The notes: generated by a model from the letters alone, not told the origin. A DNA stretch of 64,000 bases from Collinsella sp. AM18-10 (GCF_003471585.1 NZ_QRJO01000004.1:1-64000), one strand, 5' to 3'; counted from the stretch's first letter, positions 16,763 through 27,508 are shown. Numbers and translations are program-made.

Positions 16763-19477
16763 ATGGCAAAAGTCCGTGTGTCCACCCTGGCCAAAGAGTT
16801 CGGCATGACCTCCAAGGAACTGATGGGTCATCTCGCCGATATGAAGATTCCCGCTAAGTCCGCTTCCTCCACCTTGGAGGACGCCTATGTCGCCATGGTC
16901 CGCAAGCAGCTTGCCTCGGTGATCGAGGCCCGCGCTCAGGAAGTCGAGGCCGCCAAGCAGGCCGAGGAGCAGGCAGCTGCCGCCGAGGAGGCCGCCCGCG
17001 CCGCCGAGGCCGAGCGCGAGCGCATCGCCGCCGAGAAGGCACGCGAGGAGGAGCGCCGCCAGTTTGCCGCAGCCCAGGCTGCCGAGGAGGCTGCCCGCGC
17101 CGAGGCCGAGGCCAAGAAGAAGTCCGAGCAGGAGCGCCTTGCTCGCGAGAAGGAGGAGGCTGCCCGCGAGGCCCAGCGCCGCGCCGTTCCCGCTTCCGAC
17201 TCCGGTTCGCGCTTCCGTTCGCTGCTCGACCAGATCGCCGCACAGGAGACCGTGCTCAAGGAGAAGAAGGACGCCGAGGACAAGGCCAAGGCCGAGCGCG
17301 CCGCCGAGCGCGGTAACCGTCGTGGCGGCAACAACGACCGCCGCGGTGGCCGTCGCAACGATCGTAACGCCTCCGACAGCAACTCCGAGCGCAACGCCTC
17401 CGAGAGCCGTCCGCACAGCCATCGCACCAACGCCAGCAACAACGTCGCTGCCGGCATGGACTTCCCCAACCCCGATAAGCAGGGCAAGGGCAAGAAGCGC
17501 AAGGGCGGTCACAACAACGAAGAGGACCACTACAGCCGCATGGCTCGCGAGGCCGAGGAGTACAGCCGCGAGAAGGTGCTCGAGGAGGCTCGTGCTGCCG
17601 TCGAGGAGGCCTCTCGCGAGTCCACCGGTCGCCGCAAGAAGCGCAAGGAGAAGCGCGAGCGCGAGGCTGCCAAGGCTCAGGAGGAGCGCAAGATTGAGGA
17701 GGCATTGGCCCAGGGCGTGAACCCCGAGGAGCTCGACGCCATCAAGGTCTCCCAGGGCGTTACCGTCCAGGAGCTTGCCGAGGCGCTCGACGTTCCGGCC
17801 AACGACATCATCAAGCGCCTGTTCCTGCTGGGTACGCCGCTCACCATGACGCAGTCCATGTCCGACGACCTCGTCGAGCTCGTTGCCGACGACCTGGGCC
17901 GTCAGATCAAGATCATCACCCCCGAGGAGGAGAACACCTTCTCGTTCTACGACGATCCCGCCGACCTTAAGCCGCGTGCCCCGGTCGTCACCGTCATGGG
18001 CCACGTCGACCACGGCAAGACGAGCCTCCTCGACGCCATCCGTCACACCGGTGTCGCTGCCGGCGAGGCGGGCGGCATTACGCAGGCCATCGGCGCTTCG
18101 CAGGTTATGATCAACGACCGCAAGATCACCTTCATCGATACCCCGGGTCACGCTACCTTTACGGCCATGCGTGCCCGTGGTGCCAAGGTGACCGACATCG
18201 TCATTCTGATCGTGGCTGCCGACGACGGTGTCATGCCTCAGACGGTCGAGTCGATCAACCACGCCAAGGCCGCCGGCGTACCCATCGTCGTCGCCGTCAA
18301 CAAGATCGATAAGCCGGGCGCCAACCCCGACCGTGTGCGCCAGGAGCTCACCGAGTACGGCGTCATCCCCGAGGAGTGGGGCGGACAGAACATGTTCGTC
18401 AACATCTCGGCCAAGCAGAAGATCGGTATCGACGACCTTCTGGAGACCGTGCTGCTCCAGGCAGATGTGCTCGAGCTCAAGGCCAACCCGGACACCTTTG
18501 CCTCCGGCAACGTCCTCGAGGCCAAGCTCGACAAGGGCCGCGGCTCGGTCGCTACCGTGCTCGTGACCCGCGGTACCCTGCACGTGGGCGATACGCTGGT
18601 CGCCGGCCTCACCTACGGCCGCGTCCGCGCCATGCTCGACCCCAAGGGCCGCGCCGTCACCGAGGCCGGTCCCTCCGACGCTGTCGAGATCCTGGGCCTG
18701 CAGTCCGTGCCCAACGCCGGTGACGAGTTCCGCGTGTTCGAGGACGAGCGCGAGGCTCGTGCCCTTGCCGACGAGCGTTCGCTCAAGGCCCGTATCGAGG
18801 AGCAGAGCCGCGTCAAGCACATCACGCTCGAGAACCTCTTCGAGACCATTGCCGACGCCGAGGTCAAGGAGCTCAACCTGATCATCAAGGCCGACGTCCA
18901 GGGTTCCATCGAGGCCCTTCAGGATTCGCTCGACAAGATGGATCAGTCCGAGGTTCGCATCAACACGATCCATTCCGCCGTTGGTGCCATCAACGAGACC
19001 GACGTCGTCTTGGCCGACGCCTCCAACGCCATCATCATCGGCTTTGGAGTCCGTCCCGACGGTAAGGCCCGCTCCGCTGCCGAGCGCGAGGGCGTCGAGA
19101 TCCGTTGCTATGACGTCATCTACAAGTGCCTCGAGGAGCTCGATGCTGCCCGTATCGGCATGCTCAAGCCCACCGAGGTCGAGGTCTCCACGGGTACCGC
19201 GACCGTCCTGGATACCTTCAAGGTGCCCAAAGTCGGTATCGCCGCCGGTGTCCGCGTCGAAGAGGGCGAGATCGCCGCGACCGATTCCGTGCGTCTGGTG
19301 CGCGACGGCATCGTGGTCTTCAACGGCAAGATCGCCTCGATGCGCCACTACAAGGATGAGGCCAAGAGCCTCAAGAGCGGTTCCGAGGGCGGCATTGGCC
19401 TGGAGAACTTCCAGGACATCAAGCCCGGCGACCAGATCGAGGGTTACCGTATCGACCAGGTTGCCCGTACCGAGTAG
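16763..19477 (+). CDS. infB: Translation initiation factor IF-2
   Basis: It is the GTPase that places initiator tRNA on the 30S subunit. ATG 16763 is preceded by AAAGGGTAGG. Two IF2_N modules (VRVSTLAKEFGMTSKELMGH at the start; VTVQELAEALDVPANDIIKR near 335) flank a long Ala/Glu/Arg coiled and basic linker (about 50-310). The GTPase domain has GHVDHGKT (413-420), DTPGHATF and NKIDKPGAN, followed by the beta-barrel and C-terminal fMet-tRNA-binding domains. Length is 904 residues. Confidence 0.96.
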   Translation: MAKVRVSTLAKEFGMTSKELMGHLADMKIPAKSASSTLEDAYVAMVRKQLASVIEARAQEVEAAKQAEEQAAAAEEAARAAEAERERIAAEKAREEERRQFAAAQAAEEAARAEAEAKKKSEQERLAREKEEAAREAQRRAVPASDSGSRFRSLLDQIAAQETVLKEKKDAEDKAKAERAAERGNRRGGNNDRRGGRRNDRNASDSNSERNASESRPHSHRTNASNNVAAGMDFPNPDKQGKGKKRKGGHNNEEDHYSRMAREAEEYSREKVLEEARAAVEEASRESTGRRKKRKEKREREAAKAQEERKIEEALAQGVNPEELDAIKVSQGVTVQELAEALDVPANDIIKRLFLLGTPLTMTQSMSDDLVELVADDLGRQIKIITPEEENTFSFYDDPADLKPRAPVVTVMGHVDHGKTSLLDAIRHTGVAAGEAGGITQAIGASQVMINDRKITFIDTPGHATFTAMRARGAKVTDIVILIVAADDGVMPQTVESINHAKAAGVPIVVAVNKIDKPGANPDRVRQELTEYGVIPEEWGGQNMFVNISAKQKIGIDDLLETVLLQADVLELKANPDTFASGNVLEAKLDKGRGSVATVLVTRGTLHVGDTLVAGLTYGRVRAMLDPKGRAVTEAGPSDAVEILGLQSVPNAGDEFRVFEDEREARALADERSLKARIEEQSRVKHITLENLFETIADAEVKELNLIIKADVQGSIEALQDSLDKMDQSEVRINTIHSAVGAINETDVVLADASNAIIIGFGVRPDGKARSAAEREGVEIRCYDVIYKCLEELDAARIGMLKPTEVEVSTGTATVLDTFKVPKVGIAAGVRVEEGEIAATDSVRLVRDGIVVFNGKIASMRHYKDEAKSLKSGSEGGIGLENFQDIKPGDQIEGYRIDQVARTE

Positions 19478-19488
19478 GGGGTAGCGCT

Positions 19489-19899
19489 ATGAAGCAAACG
19501 CAGGCAACCCGCCGTCTGGGCGAGCAGCTTCGCGAGAAGCTCGGTTATATCCTGCTCTTTGAGGTTTCCGATCCGCGTCTCGACCTGGTTACTTTGACCG
19601 CGGTCGAGGTCGCGGTGGACCGTTCGTTCGCGCGCGTGTACGTGTCGTGCGATGCGAGCCGCTACGATGAGGTCATGGAGGCGCTCGCAAGCGCCAAGGG
19701 CCGTATTCGCAGCCTGTTGGCTCGCTCGCTCGATTGGCGTGTCACGCCCGAGCTCGATTTTCGCATCGATCGCTCGACCGATGAGGCCGAGCGCATCACG
19801 CGTGCGCTGGAAAACGTTCCCGCCACGCTTGCGATCGAAAAGGACGAGGACGGCTATCCGATAGCGGATGCCGCCCAGGAGGCAGCTTTAGATGACTAA
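19489..19899 (+). CDS. rbfA: Ribosome-binding factor A
   Basis: It helps maturation of the 16S 5' end and cold adaptation of the 30S subunit. The 136-residue protein starts 11 bases after infB behind a GGGGGTAGCG site. It has the family start (RRLGEQLREKLGYILLFEVS, DPRLDLVTLTAVEVAVDRSF) and the KH-like core ending in TPELDFRID. The last eight bases overlap the following DHH phosphoesterase gene, indicating translational coupling. Confidence 0.93.
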   Translation: MKQTQATRRLGEQLREKLGYILLFEVSDPRLDLVTLTAVEVAVDRSFARVYVSCDASRYDEVMEALASAKGRIRSLLARSLDWRVTPELDFRIDRSTDEAERITRALENVPATLAIEKDEDGYPIADAAQEAALDD

Positions 19900-20935
19900 T
19901 TCCGCCGACCTCGCCTCGTGCGAGTCTGCAGATATTCAGCGACGCATCCTCGAGCTCATCGAGGGTGCGTCCTCCATTGCGATTTCGGGACATACTTCTC
20001 CCGATGGCGATGCCCTGGGCTCCGTGCTGGGTCTGGGCCTCTCGCTTATGAAGTTTTTCCCCAACAAGGACATTGCCCTGCTGCTGGCAGATGATGACCC
20101 GGTTCCGCGCATCTACCGCTTTATGGAAGGCTCCGATCGCCTGGTCCCGGCATCTGCGTATACCGGCAATCCGGACCTGTTCATCTCGGTGGACGTACCG
20201 GTCGTCGAGCGTCTCAATAATTCCGCCGAGGTGCTTCGTCGCTCCAAGCATGTGGTGTGCTTCGATCACCATCCGGCGCGCGAGGAGTTTGCCGAGCTCA
20301 GCCTGAGGCGCGTCGAAGCTGCAGCCTGCGCCATGATCATCGACCGCTTCTTGGACAATTGCGGCATTGTCGCACGTGATGGCGTTGCAACCTGCCTGCT
20401 GTGTGGCTTGGTTACCGATACCGGCCGTTTTCAGTACCAAAACGCCGACGCCGCCGCGTTCCATGCAGCCTCGCGTCTGGTTGCCCACGGTGCCGATCCG
20501 GCGCGTGTGGCACTCGAGGTCTACCAGAGCATGCGCGTTGAGTTTTTGCATCTCAAGTCCATCGTTATGGGCCGCATTAAGACGGTGGCCCACGGGCGCG
20601 TCGCGTATAGCTACGCGTACCAGAGTGACCTTGAGGCGTGCGGTGTCACCTCGGATGAGTGCGACGGTCTGGTTGACGTGGTGCGCTCGGTGATGGGCGT
20701 CGAGGTCTGTCTGTTCCTGAAGGGCATTGAGGGCGATACCAAGGTGCGCGGCAACCTGCGCTCCAAGGGCGACCTCAACGTGTCCGAGATCGCTGCTGCC
20801 TTTGGCGGAGGCGGACATCCCGCTGCCGCCGGTTTCTCCAACAACGGAACGATTCTCGAGACGCTTACCGTGGCACTTCCCATGCTGGCCGAGCTGGTGG
20901 GGGAGGATCCCGCTTCGGTGACCGTCGAGCTTTAA
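19892..20935 (+). CDS. nrnA: DHH-family phosphoesterase (NrnA-like nanoRNase/pAp phosphatase)
   Basis: This family hydrolyses very short RNAs and 3'-phosphoadenosine phosphate, or cyclic dinucleotide products. The 347-residue protein has HTSPDGDALGSVLGL (about 32-46) for metal binding, DHHPAREEF (about 127-135) giving the DHH signature, and DHHA1-type GGGGHPAAAGF near 308. The ATG overlaps the end of rbfA. The position between rbfA and truB is typical for NrnA in Gram-positive genomes. The exact substrate cannot be told from sequence. Confidence 0.87.
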   Translation: MTNSADLASCESADIQRRILELIEGASSIAISGHTSPDGDALGSVLGLGLSLMKFFPNKDIALLLADDDPVPRIYRFMEGSDRLVPASAYTGNPDLFISVDVPVVERLNNSAEVLRRSKHVVCFDHHPAREEFAELSLRRVEAAACAMIIDRFLDNCGIVARDGVATCLLCGLVTDTGRFQYQNADAAAFHAASRLVAHGADPARVALEVYQSMRVEFLHLKSIVMGRIKTVAHGRVAYSYAYQSDLEACGVTSDECDGLVDVVRSVMGVEVCLFLKGIEGDTKVRGNLRSKGDLNVSEIAAAFGGGGHPAAAGFSNNGTILETLTVALPMLAELVGEDPASVTVEL

Positions 20936-20950
20936 CTTTTTGGATGGTAC

Positions 20951-21883
20951 ATGGCTCGTCGTACGCCTTCTCAACTGAATATGCTGCTCGCCGTCGATAA
21001 GCCGGTGGGCTGCACGTCCCACGATGTGGTTTCGAAATGCCGGCGCGCCCTCCATGAGCGGCGCGTCGGCCATGCCGGCACGCTCGACCCCATGGCATCG
21101 GGTGTCATGGTGGTGGGTGTTGGCCAGGCTACTCGTTTGCTGGGCATGCTAACCCTCGATACCAAAAGCTATGTCGCCGACATTTCGTTTGGCGCCGAGA
21201 CCAATACCGATGATGCGGAGGGCGAGGCGGTCCGCACGGTGGCTGTTGCCAACGAGCTCCGCGATCCTGCCTATGCCCGTGAGCGCTTGGCCGCTATGCT
21301 GGGTCCGCAGATGCAGGTGCCGCCGGCGTTTTCGGCTATCTCGGTCAATGGCGTTCGCGCCTACAAGTCTGCTCGCGAGGGCAATGCGGTGGACCTACCT
21401 CCGCGCCCCGTCGAGGTCTATGCCGCCGACCTGATCGCCGTGGGAGGCGAAGGTGATACGTGTGTGTGGACCGTGGCGTTCTCAGTGAGCAAGGGCACCT
21501 ATATCCGTGCGCTCGCTCGCGACTTGGGCCGCGCCTGTGAGAGCGCCGCGCACATTTCTGCGTTGCGCCGCACGGCCTCCGGTGTTGTTTCCATTGGCGC
21601 TTGTCATGCGGTCGAGGAACTATCCCCCGAGTCCGCGGCTGGCTTTGCCCTGGATCCCATTGCGGCCCTGGGCGCCACGCGTGTTGACTTGCCTGGCAAT
21701 CTTGCCGATGACCTGCTCTGCGGCCGACGCATTTCCGTTGAGCGTGCGCTTGCCGATTTCGATGCCTCGAAGGCGCCGTTTGCGCTGGTGCTCGATGGGG
21801 GACTCAAGGCGCTCGCCCGCATTGAAAGTGGCCGCTTTGTCATGGAACACGTGTTTCCGCAGGCTATCGGCGGTGTTCGATGA
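20951..21883 (+). CDS. truB: tRNA pseudouridine(55) synthase
   Basis: It makes pseudouridine 55 in the T-loop of tRNAs. The 310-residue protein shows LLAVDKPVGCTSHDVV (12-27), HAGTLDPMASGVMVVGVGQA with the catalytic aspartate, and KGTYIRALARDLG. The ribosome binding site is weak (TGGATGG), so expression probably depends on the upstream genes. Its stop overlaps the ribF start by four bases. Confidence 0.94.
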   Translation: MARRTPSQLNMLLAVDKPVGCTSHDVVSKCRRALHERRVGHAGTLDPMASGVMVVGVGQATRLLGMLTLDTKSYVADISFGAETNTDDAEGEAVRTVAVANELRDPAYARERLAAMLGPQMQVPPAFSAISVNGVRAYKSAREGNAVDLPPRPVEVYAADLIAVGGEGDTCVWTVAFSVSKGTYIRALARDLGRACESAAHISALRRTASGVVSIGACHAVEELSPESAAGFALDPIAALGATRVDLPGNLADDLLCGRRISVERALADFDASKAPFALVLDGGLKALARIESGRFVMEHVFPQAIGGVR

Positions 21884-22887
21884 TGCTGGCCGCTCGCGAG
21901 CTCGCGCGTATTTTTTTCGCGGGCGAGTCGGAAGAGGCTCGCATCGTTACTGCCGATGCGTTTGATAAGTGTGAGCACCTGGGTGCTGCCTCGATCGCCA
22001 TTGGCGTGTTCGATGGCGTGCACCGTGGACACCAGGAGCTCATTGCGGCGTTTGTCCGTGATGCCCGTGCCCATGGCTGTAAGGCGGTCGTAGTTACTTT
22101 CGATCCCGACCCGGACGTCGTGGTGAGCCCTTCGCCCGCTCAAAAATTGATGACGACGGCCGACCGTCTACATGCCTTGGCTCAGACCGGGGTCGATGCG
22201 GTAGTGGCCGTTCCCTTTACGCCTGAGGTTGCGGCACTCGACCATGTCGGTTTTCTCGCACTGTTGTCACGCGTGGTCGACATTCGTTCGATTCGCGTTG
22301 GCAGCGACTTTAGGCTGGGTCGCGGCGGCGCTTCAGGCGTTGCCGAGATGCGCGCCTGGGGTGCAGAGCGCGGCGTTGACGTATACGGGCACGACTTGCT
22401 TTGCGAGGGCGGTGAGGCCATTTGCGCCACCCGCATTCGTCATGAGCTGGGACAGGGCCATGTGGGGCTTGCTGCTGAGTTACTCGGCCGCCCGTATATG
22501 GTGCGCGGCGGTGTTATTCGCGGCCGTCACGAGGGTTCTGGCATGGGCTTTCCCACGGCAAACCTACAGGTTCCCGACGGCATTCAGGTGCCTGCCGATG
22601 GCGTGTATGAGGGCCTGGTGCTGGTCAACGACATCGTGTGGCCCGCTGCCGTTAACGTCGGACTGCCGCCGACGTATGCCGACGATGCGGCTTCTGCGCA
22701 TCTCGAGGCTAATTTAATTGGTTATACGGGCGACCTGTACGGCGCTTCCGTTTCGCTGGCGTTTACGCGCTGGCTGCGTCCGTCGCGCGTGTTCGATTCG
22801 CTGGATGAGTTGATCGCGACCGTTGAGGGTAATATCGAAGATATTCGTCACAACTTGGGCGAGCAGGGGGTGAGCGTCCGTGATTAG
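21880..22887 (+). CDS. ribF: Bifunctional riboflavin kinase/FAD synthetase
   Basis: It converts riboflavin to FMN and then FAD. The amino half is the adenylyltransferase (GVFDGVHRGHQELIAAFVRD, near 42-61, and VVTFDPDP). The carboxyl half is the kinase (GRPYMVRGGVIRGRHEGSGM, FPTANLQVP, and the VNVGLPPTY segment). The 335-residue length is usual. The start overlaps truB (ATGATG) and the end overlaps dnaG by eight bases. Confidence 0.94.
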   Translation: MMLAARELARIFFAGESEEARIVTADAFDKCEHLGAASIAIGVFDGVHRGHQELIAAFVRDARAHGCKAVVVTFDPDPDVVVSPSPAQKLMTTADRLHALAQTGVDAVVAVPFTPEVAALDHVGFLALLSRVVDIRSIRVGSDFRLGRGGASGVAEMRAWGAERGVDVYGHDLLCEGGEAICATRIRHELGQGHVGLAAELLGRPYMVRGGVIRGRHEGSGMGFPTANLQVPDGIQVPADGVYEGLVLVNDIVWPAAVNVGLPPTYADDAASAHLEANLIGYTGDLYGASVSLAFTRWLRPSRVFDSLDELIATVEGNIEDIRHNLGEQGVSVRD

Positions 22888-24988
22888 CGATGAGGAAAAA
22901 GACCAGGTACGCGCTGCGTCCGACTTAGTCGCCATCGTGCAGGAAACGGTTGAGCTCAAGTCCCGCGGTCATGAGTTTTGGGGTTGCTGCCCTTTTCATG
23001 GCGAAAAGACTCCGTCCTTCCACATTATTCCCGCCACGCAGGTGTGGCATTGCTTTGGCTGCGGCGAGGGTGGCGACGTCTTCACCTATATCATGAAGCG
23101 CGAGAACCTGAGCTTTCCCGAGTCAATCCGTTATTTGGCCGATCGCGCGGGTATTGAGCTGCACGACACCGGAGACCGCCGCGAGCGCGGTACCAAGCGT
23201 GCCCGCATCTACGATCTGTGCGCCGAGACCGCGCAGTTCTATCACACCATGCTTATGCGCGGTAAGGACGGCCGTCCGCGCGAGTACTTTGCCAGCCGCG
23301 GCATGGGTGGCGACGTCTGCCGCCGCTACTGCCTGGGCTTTGCGCCTGGCCGCAACGCGCTGGTGTCGCACCTGTCCCAGGCGGGTTTTACCCCGCAGGA
23401 GATGATCGATGCCAACGTTGCCGTGAGCCGCGGGCGCGGGCAGCTTGCCGACCGCTTCTACGACCGCGTGATGTTCCCCATTTTTGACGAGCAGGGTCAC
23501 AACATTGCCTTTGGTGGTCGCATCATGGGTGACGGCCAACCCAAGTACCTCAATACCGCCGAGACGAGCGTGTTTCATAAAAAGCGAAACCTCTATGGCT
23601 TTAACTGGGCCAAGGAGTTTATCGTCGCGCAGGATACGGCCATCGTGGTGGAGGGCTATACCGATTGCATCGCCTGCTGGGAGGCGGGGATCAAAAACGT
23701 TGTCGCCACGCTGGGCACCGCGCTCACGGAGCATCACGTCAAGACGCTCACCCGCTTTGCCAAGCGTATCGTGTATATGTTCGATGGCGATGCCGCGGGC
23801 CAGAAGGCCGCCCGTCGCGCGATTCAATTTATCGAGCAGGATTCGATGGACCTGCGCTGCGTGGTGCTGCCCGACGGCAACGACCCCATGGAGTTCATCA
23901 CAGCGCATGGTGGACAGGAGCTTCAGGCGCGCATCGACGCTGCCGAGCCGCTCATGGACTTTGTCTACCGTTCGCTGCAGGAGTCGAGTGACATCACCAC
24001 GCCGGGCGGTCGTGCCAAGGCGCTGGAAGATGCGCTGACGCTTATCTATCCGCTGCGCGATAGCTATATGATCGACACATACTTTATTCAGATTGCCGAT
24101 CTGCTGGGTTTGGATCTGGAGACGGTTCGCGCGAGTTCGGGTCGCGTGTTTCGCGATGTCGCCAAGCGCGAGGATGCCGAGCGACGTCGTGAGCAGAACT
24201 ATGAACGCCAGCGGGCGCAAGCCGAGCGCTCTGGTAGCGCGGGCGGTCGGACGTCTGGTTCGCAGGGGGCATCTCGCGGTGCTTGGGCATCGGGCGCGAC
24301 GCCGCCGGTGTCCGCGCCGGTCGAAGAAGAGCCGTATGACTACGTCCCGCTCGATGCCTACGGTGCCGCGCCCGTGGAGGTCGTCGACGACCTGCCGCCG
24401 ATCGATGTGCCTGATGGTATGGGTGCTGTGCCTGTGACTGATGGTTCGGGCGCTCCGGCTGCGGCGGCGCCGATGGTTCTTACTGATCTTGAGCGCAAGT
24501 CCTTGGCAGGGGAGCGCGAGCTGTTGACGATGCTTACGAGCTACCCCGACCTGTTCCGCACGTATGCCGACCGCATCTGCTCCATCGAGTGGGTTGACCC
24601 ACGTCACGAGTCTATCGCATGGGCCGTGCTGGCAACGCCGCCGGGAACCGATCCGGCAGCCTGCATGGATGCGGCGCGCTCGGTGTGTCCCGAGGCGGCA
24701 ACGCTTGTGAGTGCCGGGCGCATCTCGGCGACGAGCAAGCACCCCACCGAGACGAATATCGTTTTTATGCTCGATACGCTCGAGCTCTACACCATCAAGC
24801 GGCGCATGCGTGCCGCACAGGCCAAGCTGCGCCAGGACCGTTCGCTCGACGATGAGGCCCGTCGCGCGCTGACCGTGCAGGCCGCGCAGGATTCGCAGCG
24901 TCAACGTGAACTGCAAAAGTCGATCGGCGGCGTGGCGGACCCGTTCCGTTTGATTGGTCTGGAGGCCGCAGGCACCGAACAGGCCTAG
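22880..24988 (+). CDS. dnaG: DNA primase
   Basis: It makes RNA primers at the replication fork. A GTG start overlaps the ribF end. Order of domains: CHC2 zinc finger (CCPFHGEKTPSFHI ... WHCFGCGEGGDVF, residues about 35-68), the catalytic core, then TOPRIM (VVEGYTDCI near 256 and MFDGDAAGQKAARRA near 299), and a helicase-interacting carboxyl domain after a long Gly/Ser/Ala/Pro linker (about 445-535). The 702-residue length is larger than E. coli because of this linker. It sits directly before rpoD. Confidence 0.95.
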   Translation: MISDEEKDQVRAASDLVAIVQETVELKSRGHEFWGCCPFHGEKTPSFHIIPATQVWHCFGCGEGGDVFTYIMKRENLSFPESIRYLADRAGIELHDTGDRRERGTKRARIYDLCAETAQFYHTMLMRGKDGRPREYFASRGMGGDVCRRYCLGFAPGRNALVSHLSQAGFTPQEMIDANVAVSRGRGQLADRFYDRVMFPIFDEQGHNIAFGGRIMGDGQPKYLNTAETSVFHKKRNLYGFNWAKEFIVAQDTAIVVEGYTDCIACWEAGIKNVVATLGTALTEHHVKTLTRFAKRIVYMFDGDAAGQKAARRAIQFIEQDSMDLRCVVLPDGNDPMEFITAHGGQELQARIDAAEPLMDFVYRSLQESSDITTPGGRAKALEDALTLIYPLRDSYMIDTYFIQIADLLGLDLETVRASSGRVFRDVAKREDAERRREQNYERQRAQAERSGSAGGRTSGSQGASRGAWASGATPPVSAPVEEEPYDYVPLDAYGAAPVEVVDDLPPIDVPDGMGAVPVTDGSGAPAAAAPMVLTDLERKSLAGERELLTMLTSYPDLFRTYADRICSIEWVDPRHESIAWAVLATPPGTDPAACMDAARSVCPEAATLVSAGRISATSKHPTETNIVFMLDTLELYTIKRRMRAAQAKLRQDRSLDDEARRALTVQAAQDSQRQRELQKSIGGVADPFRLIGLEAAGTEQA

Positions 24989-25041
24989 ATGTTGTGGTCA
25001 ACCAGCGTATTCTCGCCTATATCCAGTCCTCTTTTTGGGTA

Positions 25042-25053
25042 TAGACGTCTATG
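25042..25053. promoter_or_regulatory. 12-bp palindrome ATAGACGTCTAT before rpoD
   Basis: A perfect palindrome lies 45 bases upstream of the rpoD start, with a TAAAGT -10-like hexamer about 8 bases downstream of it. It could be a repressor site for a separate rpoD promoter inside the operon. Confidence 0.4.
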
Positions 25054-25098
25054 TGTGTGCTAAAGTATTGAGTCCTGTGGACTATGAAGGGAGAATCT

Positions 25099-26448
<1,350 letters not shown>

Positions 26449-26625
26449 TAGTTACGGCGTTTTACAAAACGCCGTAACTGGCCGACGCTGCGCGGACACC
26501 AGAGCGACAACTTGTCATTCAAAGAGGACGGCATGGCCAGAAGGTCTATGCCGTCCTCTTTTCATGCCAATTTGTTCGCTCTGGTGCCCGCTCGCTGGCA
26601 TTGTCAAAACATCGGCGTTTCCGTT
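26449..26625 (+). ncRNA. Copy A of an unrecognised structured 3' element (rpoD)
   Basis: Directly after the stop codon: hairpin 26450-26479; box GCCGACGCTGCGCGG (26481-26495); 5' arm 26494-26510; inner hairpin 26521-26561 with GGCC-AGAA-GGTC at its tip; 3' arm 26572-26588, complementary to the 5' arm with two single-base bulges; then CCGCTCGCT (26588-26596) and GGCGTTTCCGTT (26614-26625). The same order, boxes and pairing recur after ileS at 56619-56794 with different bases in the stems. The inner hairpin with its T-run could also serve as the terminator of rpoD. Function is unknown. Confidence 0.7.
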
Positions 26626-26688
26626 GCCGGTGCCGGCAGTTAGCCCGTCCCCAAGGGATCAAGGCGAGAAAATTTCTTAAAAAAGTTC

Positions 26689-26716
26689 TTGCCCTTCGCC
26701 CAATCGTCCGTATAAT
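26689..26716 (+). promoter_or_regulatory. Promoter of the tRNA-Asn genes
   Basis: TTGCCC (26689-26694) and a perfect TATAAT (26711-26716) are separated by 16 bases, placing the start about 25 bases before the first tRNA. Confidence 0.7.
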
Positions 26717-26746
26717 AAATTTCGTTGCTTGAGAGCACGCACCTAT

Positions 26747-26821
26747 TCCTCGGTAGCTCAATGGTAGAGCACGCGGCTGTTAACCGCGCTGTTGTAGGTT
26801 CGAGTCCTACCCGGGGAGCCA
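26747..26821 (+). tRNA. tRNA-Asn (GTT)
   Basis: The 75-nt cloverleaf has acceptor TCCTCGG/CCGGGGA, D-arm AGCTCAATGGTAGAGC, anticodon stem CGCGG/CCGCG with loop CTGTTAA (anticodon GTT) and T-arm GTAGGTTCGAGTCCTAC. CCA is encoded. An identical gene follows after 34 bases. Confidence 0.97.
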
Positions 26822-26855
26822 GAATTTCTCGGCCCATTCCGCTGGGCTTTTTAAT

Positions 26856-26930
26856 TCCTCGGTAGCTCAATGGTAGAGCACGCGGCTGTTAACCGCGCTG
26901 TTGTAGGTTCGAGTCCTACCCGGGGAGCCA
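26856..26930 (+). tRNA. tRNA-Asn (GTT), second identical copy
   Basis: It is identical in all 75 positions to the copy at 26747-26821. The two are probably co-transcribed from the promoter at 26689 and ended by the terminator at 26941. Confidence 0.97.
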
Positions 26931-26937
26931 GGTTGTA

Positions 26938-26966
26938 AAACCCGTCGCTTATGCGGCGGGTTTTTT
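26938..26966 (+). terminator. Intrinsic terminator of the tRNA-Asn pair
   Basis: CCCGTCGC (26941-26948) and GCGGCGGG (26953-26960) form the stem around TTAT, with four A before and six T after. Confidence 0.93.
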
Positions 26967-27124
26967 CATGCCGCGACCACTTGACTCGAACGTTGCCATA
27001 TCAACATTTCGTGTCGAGGATGTAATCCCACGACCCACCACCTCAACATGGCGCGGTCGTTGTAGAATATTGCAATGATTGCTCCCACGACATGGTGCCG
27101 TGAGCACCAGATAAGGAGATTCTT

Positions 27125-27481
27125 GTGTCTGAGACCATCAACGGCAGCCTGAGCGTCTCGAACGACGTTATTGCCGATATTGCCGGTTATGCCGCGATGA
27201 CGTGCTATGGCGTCGTCGGTATGGCTGAGCAGCTCCAGGGCGCCGAGAGCGTGCGCCTGCTTGCCGGTCAGCGCCTCCGCAAGGGCGTGCTTGTCTCCGC
27301 CGACGAGAACGGCCTTACGGTCGATCTTCACGTCGTGCTCGAGAACGGCGTCAACATGAAGTCCGTCTGCCACAATCTTTCGAGCTCCGTTGCCTTCACC
27401 CTGCAGGAGATCGCCCAGATCGATCCCGCCAGCCTTAAGATCGGCATTCACATCGACGCGCTCAAGAGCCGTCTGAACTAG
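27125..27481 (+). CDS. Asp23/Gls24-family protein (YloU-like)
   Basis: This 118-residue protein is a small envelope-stress-type protein of unknown biochemical role. It starts GTG 27125 after AAGGAGATTCTT. It shows the family core ISNDVIADIAGYAAMTCYGV-like start, the glycine- and Val-rich middle, and IDPASLKIGIHIDALK at the end. It is followed by a DAK2-domain gene, the same pairing as yloU-yloV in Bacillus, where the pair is linked to fatty acid and envelope metabolism. Confidence 0.85.
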   Translation: MSETINGSLSVSNDVIADIAGYAAMTCYGVVGMAEQLQGAESVRLLAGQRLRKGVLVSADENGLTVDLHVVLENGVNMKSVCHNLSSSVAFTLQEIAQIDPASLKIGIHIDALKSRLN

Positions 27482-27508
27482 CATCCGAAAACGGAGATTC
27501 AAATACCC

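Noticed and set aside
16724..19348. Very long open frame antisense to infB (over 800 codons)
   Set aside because: It is a by-product of high-GC third positions in infB. It is dominated by Gly, Leu, Val and Asp repeats, has no ribosome binding site and no family resemblance.
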